Shown: positions 39,725-49,964 of the stretch, piece by piece
Numbering within the stretch: the first letter of the stretch is position 1
Layout of the letters: the number at the start of each line of letters is the position of its first letter
NCBI RefSeq assembly: GCF_000697965.2
Contig: NZ_CP015880.1
Location: forward strand, 3,305,001 to 3,369,000
DNA: 64,000 bases
Origin: Ensifer adhaerens
GTDB lineage: Bacteria; Pseudomonadota; Alphaproteobacteria; Rhizobiales; Rhizobiaceae
Direction of reading: 5' to 3'
Position numbers and translations under genes: made by a program
Notes under the pieces: generated by a model
Told to the model about the DNA's origin: nothing
The model's input: the letters and a program-made list of their open reading frames with translations, nothing else
Database searches by the model: none

Positions 39725-41650
39725 ATGCGGAAGCGAATGTCCCCACCACGGTCGAGTATTGCGTACTGGAAGGCAGCGACTTCGCTTGCTGTTGCCTTTT
39801 CGTGCGCGCTCGGCCCGCTTTCCGCCGAGAAGGCCTATGCCTTCAAGCTCTTCGGCATGAAGTTTTTCGAGAGCGACGAGGAAGAGGCGCCGGTCATCGA
39901 CCCGGTCAACTATACCCTCACCTTCGACGCCGGCACCGAAGACAAGGAACTGAAGGAAGCGCTGGAAAACAGCTCGCAGCTCGTGCAGGGCCAGGAAAAG
40001 CCTGTCTCCGGCGATCTTGGCCTGGCAATTCGGGCGCGTGACGACCGCGACCGGCTGCTTGCCGCACTCTACGAAAAGGCCCGCTACGGCGGCACCATCG
40101 CGATCCGCATCAACGGCCAGGATATCGACAGTCTGCCGCCGGATCCGTCTTTCCCGGATGGCAAGCCGATTCCGGTCACCGTCACCGTGACGCCGGGTCC
40201 GGTCTTCAACGTCGGTTCCGTCAAGTTCGAAGGCGATGCGGCCGGTTTCAGTCCCGCTGATTACGGCCTGCCCGGCGGCGCGCGTGCCGATTCCACCTTG
40301 ATCATCAAGGCCGGCGAAAAGGTCGTGAACGATCTGCGCGAGCAGGGTCGCCCCCTGGCCAAGCTCACCGAACGCAGCGCTGTCGCCAACCACGCCAACT
40401 CGACCGTCGACATCGTCATCGGCGCCAGCGGCGGCCCGGTTGCCCCAGTCGGCGAAGTCAGCGTCGACGGAACGAAGACCGTCGACCCGGGTTTCGTGCG
40501 CGACTACTCACGCCTCAACGAAGGCCGTCCCTATTCGCCCGCGGACATCCGCAAAGCCTCCGAGCGCCTGCGCCAGCTCGGCGTCTTCTCGAGCGTCACC
40601 ATCAAGGAAGCCAATGCGCTTTCGCCCGATGGATCTCTCCCGATGAAGATCGAGGTGTCCGAAGGCAAGCACAAGTATTTCGGCTTCGGCGCCCAGGTCT
40701 CGACCACCGACGGCCTCGGGCTTTCGGGCTACTGGGGACACCGCAACCTTTTCGGCCGCGCCGAATCGCTGCGCATCGAAGGATCGGTCGACCGCATCGG
40801 CGAGACCAAGGAACTGGACAAGCTCGACTATTCGGTTGGCATCCTGTTTGCCAAACCCGGTGCCTTCGGCCCGGCTTCCACCTTTACCGCGAGCGTCAAG
40901 GCCAACATCCAGGACCCAGACGCCTACCGCGCCAAGATCCTGACGGCAGCGGCCGGCGCCACCTTCGAGCTCTCGGACACCGACACCGTCTCAGGCGGCG
41001 GCGAGCTCAGCTGGGCCAACATCGACGACGCCTTCGGCTCGAACTCCTATCTGACGGCCGCGATCCCGCTCGAATATGTGCGCGATACCCGCAACGACAA
41101 GCTGAACGCGACCGAAGGCTACCGGGCGATGATCAACGCCAAGCCGAGCTACGAAATCAAGGGGCAGACCTTCTTCTCGTCCTTCGAAGCCTCGGCATCC
41201 GGTTACCATGCGCTCGGCGACGAGAAGCGCTTCGTGCTTGCCGGCAAGATCGGCGCCGGCATACTCGTCGGCGGCAGCGGGCTCGAAGACATTCCTGCCA
41301 ACCGCCGCTTCTACCTCGGCGGTGGCGGCTCGGTACGCGGCTATTCCTACCAGGAGATCGGCCCGCGCAATTCCGACAACGAGGAGACCGGCGGACGTTC
41401 CTATGTCAACGCCTCGCTCGAAGCCCGCATCGCCATCACCGACACGATCGGGGTTGTTCCCTTCATCGACGCCGGTACGGTGTCTGCGAAGACGACGCCG
41501 GATTTCTCCGACATCCGCGCCGGCGCCGGCATCGGCCTGCGTTACGCCACGCCCTTCGGCCCGATCCGCCTCGACTTTGCCGTTCCGCTTAACAAATATC
41601 CCGGCGGCACCAAGTACGGCATCTATGCCGGTATCGGCCAATCCTTCTGA
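39725..41650 (+). CDS. tamA: TamA, Omp85-family outer-membrane assembly protein
   Basis: 641 residues from the ATG at 39725; an in-frame ATG at 39650 is possible. A signal peptide spans about residues 5-38 (ending AEKAYA). POTRA domains cover about 50-310 (VTVTPGPVFNVGSVKFEG; EVSVDGTKTVDPGFVRDYSR), followed by the Omp85 barrel with the lid-lock motif GGGGSVRGYSYQE and a C-terminal Phe. With TamB it moves autotransporters and other outer-membrane proteins. tamB starts 103 bases downstream on the same strand. Confidence 0.92.
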   Translation: MRKRMSPPRSSIAYWKAATSLAVAFSCALGPLSAEKAYAFKLFGMKFFESDEEEAPVIDPVNYTLTFDAGTEDKELKEALENSSQLVQGQEKPVSGDLGLAIRARDDRDRLLAALYEKARYGGTIAIRINGQDIDSLPPDPSFPDGKPIPVTVTVTPGPVFNVGSVKFEGDAAGFSPADYGLPGGARADSTLIIKAGEKVVNDLREQGRPLAKLTERSAVANHANSTVDIVIGASGGPVAPVGEVSVDGTKTVDPGFVRDYSRLNEGRPYSPADIRKASERLRQLGVFSSVTIKEANALSPDGSLPMKIEVSEGKHKYFGFGAQVSTTDGLGLSGYWGHRNLFGRAESLRIEGSVDRIGETKELDKLDYSVGILFAKPGAFGPASTFTASVKANIQDPDAYRAKILTAAAGATFELSDTDTVSGGGELSWANIDDAFGSNSYLTAAIPLEYVRDTRNDKLNATEGYRAMINAKPSYEIKGQTFFSSFEASASGYHALGDEKRFVLAGKIGAGILVGGSGLEDIPANRRFYLGGGGSVRGYSYQEIGPRNSDNEETGGRSYVNASLEARIAITDTIGVVPFIDAGTVSAKTTPDFSDIRAGAGIGLRYATPFGPIRLDFAVPLNKYPGGTKYGIYAGIGQSF

Positions 41651-41753
41651 TCCGGGCCGTTTCTTCCATCAGAACCGGCAAATCGCCGCCATTGCCGGAT
41701 AGTTTCTGCCGGCGGAGATTCCGCTTGGGAGCAACTTGCGTTATGGGTAGATC

Positions 41754-44700
41754 ATGAATCAGGTCGTCCGCTTCCTTCGCGCGACGCTGCGCTATGGCCT
41801 TCGTGTGCTTGGCGTGATTGCGGTCGTTGCCCTTCTTCTCGTCGCCTTCGTGGGCTTCACCACACCCGGCGCAAGGCTCGTCGCCTGGGCAATCGAGAAG
41901 TATGCGGCAACCCCTGACCAGATCGTGCGGATCGCCGATCCGAGCGCGCTGTTGACCGGCAAGTTCACGGCCGGAAGCATCACGCTGTTCGATGGCGAGG
42001 GCGTCTATGCCGAAGTGCGCGACCTCGATCTCACCTGGTCGCCCGCCGCCCTTCTCTCCTTCCGCTTCGAAGCCGCGGCGCTCTCGGCCGGCTCGGTGCG
42101 CGTCGAGCGCCTGCCGATCCCCTCCACCGAGACCAAGGAAGTCCGCTCGACCTTTGCGCTTCCCGTCGACGTCAAGATCGACGCGATCGATCTCAAGGAG
42201 ATCATCATCGGCAAGGCGATCGCCGGCGAGGACCAGTTCCTGACCGCCAGCGGCAAGGTGAACGCGACCAACGAAAGCATCGCCCTTCAGCTTGCGGCCG
42301 CCCAGCGCGACCGGCCGGAAGCGCGCGCGGTTGCCGATATCGTCTTCAATCCGGCAGGCAACGAGCTGAAGCTCGAGGCGACCGTGGACGAGCCCAACAA
42401 CGGCGTGCTGGCAAAGCTGCTTCGCCTGCCCAACGAGCCCGCAGTCAACATCAAGCTGACCGGCGAAGGCCCGCTTTCCGACTGGGTCGGCAGCGCCACG
42501 GCCGCACTCGACGGCAGCGAAATTCTCAAGCTCGACGGTCGCCACGTCCAGACGCCCGACGGAATGCACCGGCTGACCGTTAACGGCGGCGGCGGTTTCG
42601 GCTCGCTGATGCCGCCGGCGCTGCGCCCGATGTTCGAGGGTGACACCAGTCTCGACATCGCCGCCGCGTTCAACGACCAGGGGCTGGTTCAGGTCGACAA
42701 GGCTCATGTGACAACGGGCGCGCTCTCCTTTGCCGCTTTCGGTACTTACGACAGCAAGGGCGAGAACAACCTCAAGGCCAGGCTTGCCGGCACCAACGGC
42801 CCTGTCGACTTCCGCTGGCCGCTGCAGAAGGGTGAAGCGCAGGCCAAGATCAATGCCGTCGATTTCTCGCTGATCGGCGACGCGCAAGCCGCGATCCTCG
42901 ATCTCACCGCAGACGTCACCTCCCTGGCGGTGCCCGACGTGGCGCTTGGCGCAGTCAAGCTTTCGGCACGCAGCGACGGCTTCAATCTCCAGGCGCAATC
43001 CGGTCCGGTGAAGGCGGCAATCGAGGTGGGCGAAGCCGGCTTCAACGACCCCAACCTCGCCCGCCTGGTCCAGGTGCCGCTGAAGGTGGACGCAATCCTC
43101 TCCGTGACGAAGGAAAACATCGCCTTCAACCCGGTGACGATCGAAAGCCCCGGTATCGGCGGTTCGCTCACCGGCGCCTTTTATCGCGACGAGAACACGG
43201 TTTTCGCGGCCTTCAAGCTCTTCGCCATTCCGGACGCGTTGCCGCCGGCGGCCGCCGCGAAATTCGATGGCACGATCGCACTCTCGGGCGAAGTGAAGAC
43301 GGCAACCGACGGCGGCGTCACCGTGGAGGGCCTCGAGCTCAAGTCGGGCACGATCGAGGCCGCCGGCACCGTTGCGCTCGCGCAGAGCAACCTGACGGCC
43401 GACCTTAGGGGTACCCTGCCTGATCTCGGCAAGCTGCTTGCCGATGCCAAGGGCAAGGCCGACTTTACCGCCGCCGTGACCGGCCCGCTTTCGGAACTCG
43501 GCATCAAGGCCGAGTTGACGTCGAGCGGCGCGACACTGGCCGGACGCACGCTCAGCGACCTCAACGTCAAGGCCGACGCCAAGGCCAACCCTTCGAGCCC
43601 GCAGGCAAGCCTGACGGCGACCGGTGCACTCGACGGCCAGGCCATCGACGTCAAGGCCGACGTCGTCTCGAAGGATGGCCAGACCGCAATCCCGGTGCTC
43701 GAGGCCAGGATCGGCGAGAACAAGCTGACCGGGGCAATCAGCTTCACCCCCGATTTCAAGCCGGACGGCACGGTCAGCTTCGACCTGCCCGATCTCGGCC
43801 TCTTGGCCGCCATGGCCGGGCAGAAGGCCTCCGGCGACCTCAACGGCTCGGCGGCCATCAAGACCCAAAACGGCATCACCTCCGTCGTCGTCAAGGCCGG
43901 CGGCAGCGGCATCAAACGCGACCAGCTGACCATCTCCAGGCCGACCGCCGACATCACCATCGCCGACCTCGCGGCCCTGGCGATCAAGGGCAGCATCCGC
44001 GCCGAAACGGTGGCGCAGGGCGAAAACCGTGTTTCCGGACTTGCCGTCGATTTCGAGCAACGAGCCGGCCGCACCGGTTTTGCCGTCGACGGCAAATTTG
44101 ACGGCGGACCGCTGACGGTGAAGGGCGACCTTGCGAGCGCCAAGGGCCGCACGGAAATCCGCCTCGCATCCTTTGGCGCAACGCCGAAGGGCATTGCCCT
44201 GAAACTGGCGCAGCCGACGGTGATTGCCATCGAAAGCGGCACCGTCCGTCTCAACGCGCTGACGATCCAGGCATCGAAAGGTACGATCGCCGTCAACGGC
44301 ACGGCTGGCGAAAAGCTCGACATCACTGCGAAGCTCAACGCCCTGCCCGCAGCACTGGTCAACGCCTTTGCGCCGGATCTTGGCGCCGAGGGCACGATCG
44401 CCGGCACCGTCGATGTCGAGGGCGCAGCGTCTGCCCCGGTCGTCGCCTACGACCTCAAATGGTCGGGCGCCTCGCTCGCGGCAGCCCGCACCGCGGGCGT
44501 TGCGGCCTTCGATGTCACGGCGGACGGCAATTTTGCCAACAACAAAGTGACGCTCGATACGACGCTTTCGGGCGCCGGCGGACTTTCCTTCAAGGGCGGC
44601 GGCAATGTCGACATCGGCGGCAACATGCCGATCGCGATGAAGTTCAGTGGCAACGTCCCCTTCGCCCTCATCGCCAACCTGATGGCGGAGAAAGGCTTCA

Positions 44701-45932
44701 CGCTGACGGGCCAGGCAAATGTCGATGTGGCAATCTCCGGTTCCGCGAAGGCGCCGCAGATCGCCGGCACGATCACCACGTCAGGCGGGCGCCTCGTCGA
44801 CGTGCGTCGCAACCTGGCGCTCAACGACCTGACCGCCAATGTCGCGCTCGATGGCAAGCAGGCGACGATCTCCAGGCTCTCGGCCAATCTCGCGACCGGC
44901 GGCTCGGTCGAAGCCAGCGGTACCGTCGGCACCGTACCCGGTTCCGGCTTCCCGGCCAACCTGACGATCAAGCTGAACAACGCGACCTACGTCGATGGCA
45001 CCCTGTTCAACGCCAACGTTGCCGGCGAGATGACCTTGACCGGTCCCCTGGTCGCGACCCCGACGCTCGGCGGCAAGGTGACGATCCGCAAGGCATCGAT
45101 CACCATTCCGGAGAAGTTGCCGACGTCGCTTTCGGCCATCGACATCAAGCACAAGAATGCGCCGCCCAAGGTGCGGAAGATGGTCAAGGACCTGCGCAAG
45201 GACGAAGTGCCGGCCGCAGGTGCCAATGCCAGCGGCGTGATTGCCTTCGATCTCGGCGTCAACGCCCACCAGATCTTCGTGCGCGGCCGCGGCATCGACG
45301 CGGAGCTTGGCGGCGACCTGACGATCCGTGGCACCGCCGTGCAGCCAATTGTTTCCGGCGGCTTTGAGATGCGTCGCGGACGGCTCGAAATCCTCGGCAA
45401 GCGCCTGACCTTCACCGACGGCAATATCGGCTTTGGCGGTGACCTGATCCCGACGCTCGACCTCAAGGCGACCTCCAGCGTCGGCGCGACCACCATCACC
45501 GTCGCGGTCGCGGGCCTCGCCAACAATCCGCAGATCGCCTTCTCTTCCTCCCCGGCGCTGCCGCAGGACGAAATCCTGGCGCAGTTGATCTTCAACCGGT
45601 CGCTGTCAAACCTCTCGGCCTTCCAGATCGCCCAGCTCGCCTCGGCCGTCAGCCAGCTTGCCGGTGGCGGATCGACCTCGCTGCTCGACGGCCTGCGCAA
45701 CAAGCTCGGCGTCGACGATCTCGACGTCACCACCGACGAGAATGGCGGCGCCTCCGTGCGCGCCGGCAAGTATCTCAACGACCGCACCTATATCGAGCTG
45801 CAGCAGGGCTCCGATTCCGCCTCCAGCAAGGCGGTCATCAATCTCGATGTCGGCAAGGGCGTGAAGCTCAAGGGCTCGGCCGCCGGCGACGGTTCGGCCT
45901 CGGGCGGCGTCTTCTTCGAAAAGGAATATTGA
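41754..45932 (+). CDS. tamB: TamB, translocation and assembly module inner-membrane protein
   Basis: 1392 residues. A single N-terminal anchor (about residues 18-36) leads into a very long repetitive beta-rich AsmA/TamB-type periplasmic region. The C-terminal DUF490 domain (about 1090-1392) contains FEMRRGRLEILGKRLTFTDG and NPQIAFSSSPALPQDEILAQ. The protein bridges the inner membrane and TamA and may conduct lipids or assist outer-membrane protein insertion. Length is within the family range. A hairpin follows 46 bases after the stop. Confidence 0.92.
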   Translation: MNQVVRFLRATLRYGLRVLGVIAVVALLLVAFVGFTTPGARLVAWAIEKYAATPDQIVRIADPSALLTGKFTAGSITLFDGEGVYAEVRDLDLTWSPAALLSFRFEAAALSAGSVRVERLPIPSTETKEVRSTFALPVDVKIDAIDLKEIIIGKAIAGEDQFLTASGKVNATNESIALQLAAAQRDRPEARAVADIVFNPAGNELKLEATVDEPNNGVLAKLLRLPNEPAVNIKLTGEGPLSDWVGSATAALDGSEILKLDGRHVQTPDGMHRLTVNGGGGFGSLMPPALRPMFEGDTSLDIAAAFNDQGLVQVDKAHVTTGALSFAAFGTYDSKGENNLKARLAGTNGPVDFRWPLQKGEAQAKINAVDFSLIGDAQAAILDLTADVTSLAVPDVALGAVKLSARSDGFNLQAQSGPVKAAIEVGEAGFNDPNLARLVQVPLKVDAILSVTKENIAFNPVTIESPGIGGSLTGAFYRDENTVFAAFKLFAIPDALPPAAAAKFDGTIALSGEVKTATDGGVTVEGLELKSGTIEAAGTVALAQSNLTADLRGTLPDLGKLLADAKGKADFTAAVTGPLSELGIKAELTSSGATLAGRTLSDLNVKADAKANPSSPQASLTATGALDGQAIDVKADVVSKDGQTAIPVLEARIGENKLTGAISFTPDFKPDGTVSFDLPDLGLLAAMAGQKASGDLNGSAAIKTQNGITSVVVKAGGSGIKRDQLTISRPTADITIADLAALAIKGSIRAETVAQGENRVSGLAVDFEQRAGRTGFAVDGKFDGGPLTVKGDLASAKGRTEIRLASFGATPKGIALKLAQPTVIAIESGTVRLNALTIQASKGTIAVNGTAGEKLDITAKLNALPAALVNAFAPDLGAEGTIAGTVDVEGAASAPVVAYDLKWSGASLAAARTAGVAAFDVTADGNFANNKVTLDTTLSGAGGLSFKGGGNVDIGGNMPIAMKFSGNVPFALIANLMAEKGFTLTGQANVDVAISGSAKAPQIAGTITTSGGRLVDVRRNLALNDLTANVALDGKQATISRLSANLATGGSVEASGTVGTVPGSGFPANLTIKLNNATYVDGTLFNANVAGEMTLTGPLVATPTLGGKVTIRKASITIPEKLPTSLSAIDIKHKNAPPKVRKMVKDLRKDEVPAAGANASGVIAFDLGVNAHQIFVRGRGIDAELGGDLTIRGTAVQPIVSGGFEMRRGRLEILGKRLTFTDGNIGFGGDLIPTLDLKATSSVGATTITVAVAGLANNPQIAFSSSPALPQDEILAQLIFNRSLSNLSAFQIAQLASAVSQLAGGGSTSLLDGLRNKLGVDDLDVTTDENGGASVRAGKYLNDRTYIELQQGSDSASSKAVINLDVGKGVKLKGSAAGDGSASGGVFFEKEY

Positions 45933-45978
45933 GCGGCGGCGGGCGTAAACACGCCTGTCCCGCCCGCATGACAAGGAA

Positions 45979-46007
45979 GCCGGTGGGTCGATCGCGATCC
46001 ACCGGCT
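45979..46007. terminator. Hairpin between tamB and MerR gene
   Basis: AGCCGGTGG (45979-45987) pairs with CCACCGGCT (45999-46007) between two convergent genes. There is no U-tract. Confidence 0.55.
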
Positions 46008-46134
46008 CCAGAGCCCCTGTGTTGCCCGCTCGACAGCAAACTCACTATGGTCTTTTGGAGGCACCGGCGGCGTCTGAAGCCGTGATCGGTCGCATGTCAT
46101 CGGCGCGGAGCGCGCTGCCCTTCTTGCGCCTGTT

Positions 46135-46629
46135 TCAGGCCCAGCCATTCTCGGGGACGAAGGAGACCTCGCGGCGTGGGCGCGTCAGCTCGTAGCGGTT
46201 CCATGCGACGGCGTCAGGTGACAGGCCGGTCATCTCGGTTTTTCGGGCGAGCATGAGGAGTTCGTCGATCGACAGGGCATCGCCGCGCTCGATCTTCTGG
46301 AGCGCCGCATCGATCAAGGACAGGCTGTGTTCGACACGGTCGCGCAGGTCCAAGAACGCCGATTGCTGGACGGCTAGCGTTTGTCCGAGGGCCGGCGCAG
46401 TACCGGCGAGCATTTCGGTAATCCGGGTGAGGCTAAGGCCAAGCCGCCTCAAAGCCATGATTTCGGTCAGCCGCGCGATTTCGACCGCACCATAGAGCCG
46501 CCACTTCTTCTCCGTCCGCCGCGGCGTGATCAGGCCGCGGTCCTCATAGACCTTGAGAGCGCGGATGGTAAGGCCAAGACGGTCGGCGCATTCGGCCGCC
46601 GACAGCAGTTCATTGTGGTTCACGCCCAT
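46135..46629 (-). CDS. MerR-family transcriptional regulator
   Basis: 164 residues from the ATG at 46629 (MGVNHNELLSAAECADRLGL). The winged HTH is in residues 8-70 (LTIRALKVYEDRGLITPRRTEKKWRLYGAVEIARL), followed by a coiled-coil dimerisation helix and a short C-terminal region without clustered Cys, so metal sensing is unlikely. It diverges from the APH-type kinase at 46861; whether it controls that gene is unknown. Confidence 0.85.
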   Translation of the reverse strand: MGVNHNELLSAAECADRLGLTIRALKVYEDRGLITPRRTEKKWRLYGAVEIARLTEIMALRRLGLSLTRITEMLAGTAPALGQTLAVQQSAFLDLRDRVEHSLSLIDAALQKIERGDALSIDELLMLARKTEMTGLSPDAVAWNRYELTRPRREVSFVPENGWA

Positions 46630-46860
46630 GAGCACCTCTTCGAAACACTTCTAAAAAGGTGACTTTGCGGTCGACCCGAGCGGGCTTTGCGAAGCTTTGA
46701 TGGAGATTTGGCGAAGACGCACCGTGAAAGGCGATTTACCGGCACGCGCCGTCAAAACTTGCGGGACCGCTCCGTGGAAATGCCACTTTGCCAAACCTAC
46801 ATCGGCATCCAGGCGCGACCGCGCGCCCCGTTGTTTCATTCCTTTTTTCAGGTGATTGCC

Positions 46861-47652
46861 TTGCCCTCTTCTTTTCCGCGTCCCGAACTGCCCGAACCAT
46901 TCCGCCCTCTTGTCGCTGGCTATCAGTGGAACCGTGATCTGCTCGGGCAATCCGACTCGAGCATCTTTCTTCTAAAGGCGCCCGATCGACCCATGCTGGT
47001 GCTGAAGCTCGAGGAAGCCGGCCCGTTCAGCGAGTTCGTCGACGAGGCGGCGCGGCTTGATTGGCTGGCATCAAAGGACTTGCCCTGCCCGCGGGTGATC
47101 GCTCGTGCCTTCGGCGCGGAGACGAACTGGCTGCTGCTGCAAGCAGTGCAAGGGACGGACCTCGCCTCCACGACGCTCTCGCCCAAGGACCAGATCGTCA
47201 TCCTCGCGGACGCGCTGAAGCAACTGCATGCGCTGGATATCGCCAACTGCCCCTTCGATCACCGGATCGAAGAGCGCATCGCCATCGCGAAGGCGCGCAC
47301 CCAGGCAGGCGTGATCGATGAAAGCGACTTTGACGAGACGCGGCTCGGCCGAACGGCGGCGGATCTCTTTGCCGAACTGCAGGCGCGCGTGCCCCAACCC
47401 GGCGAACTCGTCGTCACCCATGGCGACGCCTGCCTGCCGAACATCATCGAGAAGAACGGCCGGTTTTCCGGCTTCATCGATTGCAGCCGGCTGGGCGTCG
47501 CCGACCCCTACCAGGACATCGCTCTTGCCTGCCGCAGCATCGTCCACAATCTCGGCGAGGAGTGGGTTCAGCCGTTTCTGACCCGCTATGGCCTCGACAA
47601 GGACGATTCGGAGAAACGTGACTTCTACTGCCTGCTCGACGAGTTCTTCTGA
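46861..47652 (+). CDS. Aminoglycoside 3'-phosphotransferase-like kinase
   Basis: 263 residues if the TTG at 46861 is used: AGGTGA lies five bases before it, and the length then equals APH(3') enzymes. An ATG at 46780 would add 27 unconserved residues. It has the catalytic HGDACLPN, the metal-binding DCSRLGVADPYQDIALACR and the C-terminal YGLDKDDSEKRDFYCLLDEFF, all closely matching the APH(3')-II pattern. It should phosphorylate the 3'-OH of aminoglycosides such as kanamycin/neomycin, or a related natural sugar. No mobile element is near, so it looks intrinsic. Confidence 0.8.
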   Translation: MPSSFPRPELPEPFRPLVAGYQWNRDLLGQSDSSIFLLKAPDRPMLVLKLEEAGPFSEFVDEAARLDWLASKDLPCPRVIARAFGAETNWLLLQAVQGTDLASTTLSPKDQIVILADALKQLHALDIANCPFDHRIEERIAIAKARTQAGVIDESDFDETRLGRTAADLFAELQARVPQPGELVVTHGDACLPNIIEKNGRFSGFIDCSRLGVADPYQDIALACRSIVHNLGEEWVQPFLTRYGLDKDDSEKRDFYCLLDEFF

Positions 47653-47719
47653 TCGTCAGGCAGCAGGCATAAAATCCACCCAGAGCACATGCCCGGGCAG
47701 CGAAAGGGCCCGCAACGCC

Positions 47720-48202
47720 TCAGGCGGCGTTGCGGGCCTCGATGCTCAGATCGACGACGTCGGCATCTTCCATAGCGTTGAACAACGCCCAGATGTGGCC
47801 GAAGGGGTCGATGAAGGCGCCGACGCGATCGCCCGTCGACAAGGTTTCGGCCGCATTGCGAAGGCTTGCGCCTGCGCCGATCGCTCGGCCGATGACGCGA
47901 TCGACGTCGCGCACATGCAGCTCCAGGATCACCGCCGTGGTGCCGAGCGCATGCGGCGAGCGCGGCCCGCCGAGCTTGGGTTCCGCATCGCGGCGCGGAT
48001 TGGCCCCGGCAATACGGAACACCGATTCCCCGATCCTCAGATCCGCACTCGTCAGAATGCCGCTCGGCCATTCATGCCTTTGCAGCAGTTCGGCGCCGAG
48101 TGCTTCGCGATAGAAGGCGATGGCGCGATCCTCGTCGCCATGCCTGACGAACAGCTTCACACAGATCTGCCGATCGGCAAGCCTGCCGCCATTGGCAACC
48201 AT
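47720..48202 (-). CDS. VOC-family protein (PhnB/glyoxalase-like)
   Basis: 160 residues from the ATG at 48202, six bases after GGAGG. Typical PhnB-type VOC sequence: KLFVRHGDEDRAIAFYREAL at the start, LELHVRDVDRVIGRAIGAGA in the middle, GAFIDPFGHIWALFNAME at the end. Function unknown; relatives are dimeric binding proteins or dioxygenases/glyoxalases. Confidence 0.75.
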   Translation of the reverse strand: MVANGGRLADRQICVKLFVRHGDEDRAIAFYREALGAELLQRHEWPSGILTSADLRIGESVFRIAGANPRRDAEPKLGGPRSPHALGTTAVILELHVRDVDRVIGRAIGAGASLRNAAETLSTGDRVGAFIDPFGHIWALFNAMEDADVVDLSIEARNAA

Positions 48203-48313
48203 GACATCCTCCATCTTGGGTGAGGCGGCCATCATAGCGAAGTACTAGAACAAAGCAAGAACAATTCGACTCTGAGAGGCAATTTCCTCACCGCTTCGGG
48301 CGGCCAGAAATGC

Positions 48314-48748
48314 TCAGAACGCCCCGGTCATCTTACTGGTTTTCAACAGGATATTCGTCTCCGTAACGGTGATGCCGTCGATCAGGCGGATGCGCCGCAG
48401 CGTTTCGTCGAAAGAGACGAGATCGCGGTCCTGAAGCTCGGCGATGAAGTCCCAGCGGCCATTGGTGCTGTGCAGCGCCCGCACCTGCGGCAGTCCGCGC
48501 AATTGCTCGGCGACACGATCGGCCATCTTGCCGTGCACCTCGATCATGACCACGGCGCGCACCCCGGAGGTCGGGATTTCGGCACCGGTGCGGATGGTGA
48601 AGGCGGCGATCGTACCATTGGCCACCAGCCTGTCGATACGGGCCGCCACCGTCGCCCGCGACACGCCCGTCATTTCCGATAGCGTCGAAACGGGAATGCG
48701 CGCATTCTGGCGCAGAGCGCTTATCAGCGCCTGGTCGAGATCATCCAT
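48314..48748 (-). CDS. Lrp/AsnC-family regulator of arginine catabolism
   Basis: 144 residues. The AsnC HTH is at residues 1-55 (LSEMTGVSRATVAARIDRLV), followed by the RAM ligand-binding domain (VRAVVMIEVHGKMADRVAEQ; WDFIAELQDRDLVSFDETL). It diverges from arginase, 155 bases away, so it most likely activates the arginase-aminotransferase genes in response to arginine or ornithine. The target assignment is inferred from context. Confidence 0.85.
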   Translation of the reverse strand: MDDLDQALISALRQNARIPVSTLSEMTGVSRATVAARIDRLVANGTIAAFTIRTGAEIPTSGVRAVVMIEVHGKMADRVAEQLRGLPQVRALHSTNGRWDFIAELQDRDLVSFDETLRRIRLIDGITVTETNILLKTSKMTGAF

Positions 48749-48903
48749 AGCCTGCCACTTTGTAAAATCGGACTTAGCAATCTATCGAATCTAGCTCACT
48801 AATCGGCAGTTTTCCATCTTTTTGCTGACGCCCATTTTGGCCATAATCCACACATCCCGGACTGGGTCACATCGGAATTATCTTGAGAAGGAATCGGGCG
48901 GAC

Positions 48904-49827
48904 ATGACGACTATCACGCTGATCGGCGCACCCATCGAGGAAGGTTCTGGACGACGCGGCGCGGCCATGGGTCCGACGGCCCTGCGCATCGCCGGCATCG
49001 ACACGGTGCTGCGCGATCTCGGCCATACGGTTCACGACGAAGGCGACGTCAAGCCGCTGCCGGCGCGCGATCTCGCCAACCATCCCGGCGCCAACAACCT
49101 GCAGATCGTCGCAGCCTTCGCCCGCGCCCTGCATGATTCCGTGCACGACACCGTGCGCAAGGGCCATTTCCCGATCATTCTGGGTGGCGACCATGCGCTT
49201 TCGATGGGCAGCGTCTCCGGCATGGCGCGCCATGCCGCAGACGTCGGCCGGCCGCTGTTCGTGCTCTGGCTCGACGCCCATGCCGACTTCAACTCGCCGT
49301 CGACCTCGCCCTCCGGCAACATGCACGGCATGCCGGTCGCCTTCTTCTGCGGCCAGGCCGAATTCGCCCCGATCCTGCCGTCGGACCGTCCGCTCGTCGA
49401 TCCGAAGAAGGTCTTCCAGGTCGGTATCCGCTCGGTCGACGACCGCGAGCGCGAAGAGATCACAGAACATGGCGTGCGCGTCTTCGACATGCGCGCCGTC
49501 GACGAACTCGGCATGGCTCACATCATGCGCCAGATCCTCGAAGAGGTCCGCGCCGCCAATGGCCTGCTGCATGTCAGCCTCGATGTCGATTTCATGGATC
49601 CAGAACTGGCGCCCGGCGTCGGCACCACCGTTCCGGGCGGCGCCACCTTCCGCGAGGCGCACCTGATCATGGAAGTGCTCTGGGAAAGCGGGCTCGTTTC
49701 CTCGCTCGACGTCGTCGAGCTCAACCCCTTCCTCGACGATCGCGGCAAGAGCGCGCGCATCCTGGTCGAACTGACGGCGAGCCTCTTCGGCCGCCGTGTT
49801 CTCGACCGGCCGACCCGCAGCGCCTAG
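48904..49827 (+). CDS. rocF: Arginase
   Basis: 307 residues from the ATG at 48904, with AAGGA upstream. All Mn2+ ligand motifs are present: [18 protein letters not shown] and [17 protein letters not shown]. It splits arginine to ornithine and urea in the cytoplasm. Followed on the same strand by ornithine aminotransferase and preceded by a divergent Lrp-type regulator, making a compact arginine-degradation unit. In rhizobia arginase is often labelled arcA; both names refer to this activity. Confidence 0.95.
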   Translation: MTTITLIGAPIEEGSGRRGAAMGPTALRIAGIDTVLRDLGHTVHDEGDVKPLPARDLANHPGANNLQIVAAFARALHDSVHDTVRKGHFPIILGGDHALSMGSVSGMARHAADVGRPLFVLWLDAHADFNSPSTSPSGNMHGMPVAFFCGQAEFAPILPSDRPLVDPKKVFQVGIRSVDDREREEITEHGVRVFDMRAVDELGMAHIMRQILEEVRAANGLLHVSLDVDFMDPELAPGVGTTVPGGATFREAHLIMEVLWESGLVSSLDVVELNPFLDDRGKSARILVELTASLFGRRVLDRPTRSA

Positions 49828-49835
49828 ATCACGGA

Positions 49836-49862
49836 GATCTTGGGTCGACTGGATCCAAGATC
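49836..49862. promoter_or_regulatory. Inverted repeat in the arginase-aminotransferase spacer
   Basis: GATCTTGG (49836-49843) and CCAAGATC (49855-49862) form a perfect 8-bp dyad with an 11-base centre. It lies in the 137 bases between the two genes. No U-tract follows, so an operator or a processing hairpin is as likely as a terminator. Confidence 0.4.
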
Positions 49863-49964
49863 ATAAGCGTGAACGGCTCTCATAAGTCTAAGCGGGATGC
49901 GGGCGGAAAACCGCGCACACTTTTCCTCTTCCCGCTCAGACAAAGAAACACCGGAGGACGATAT

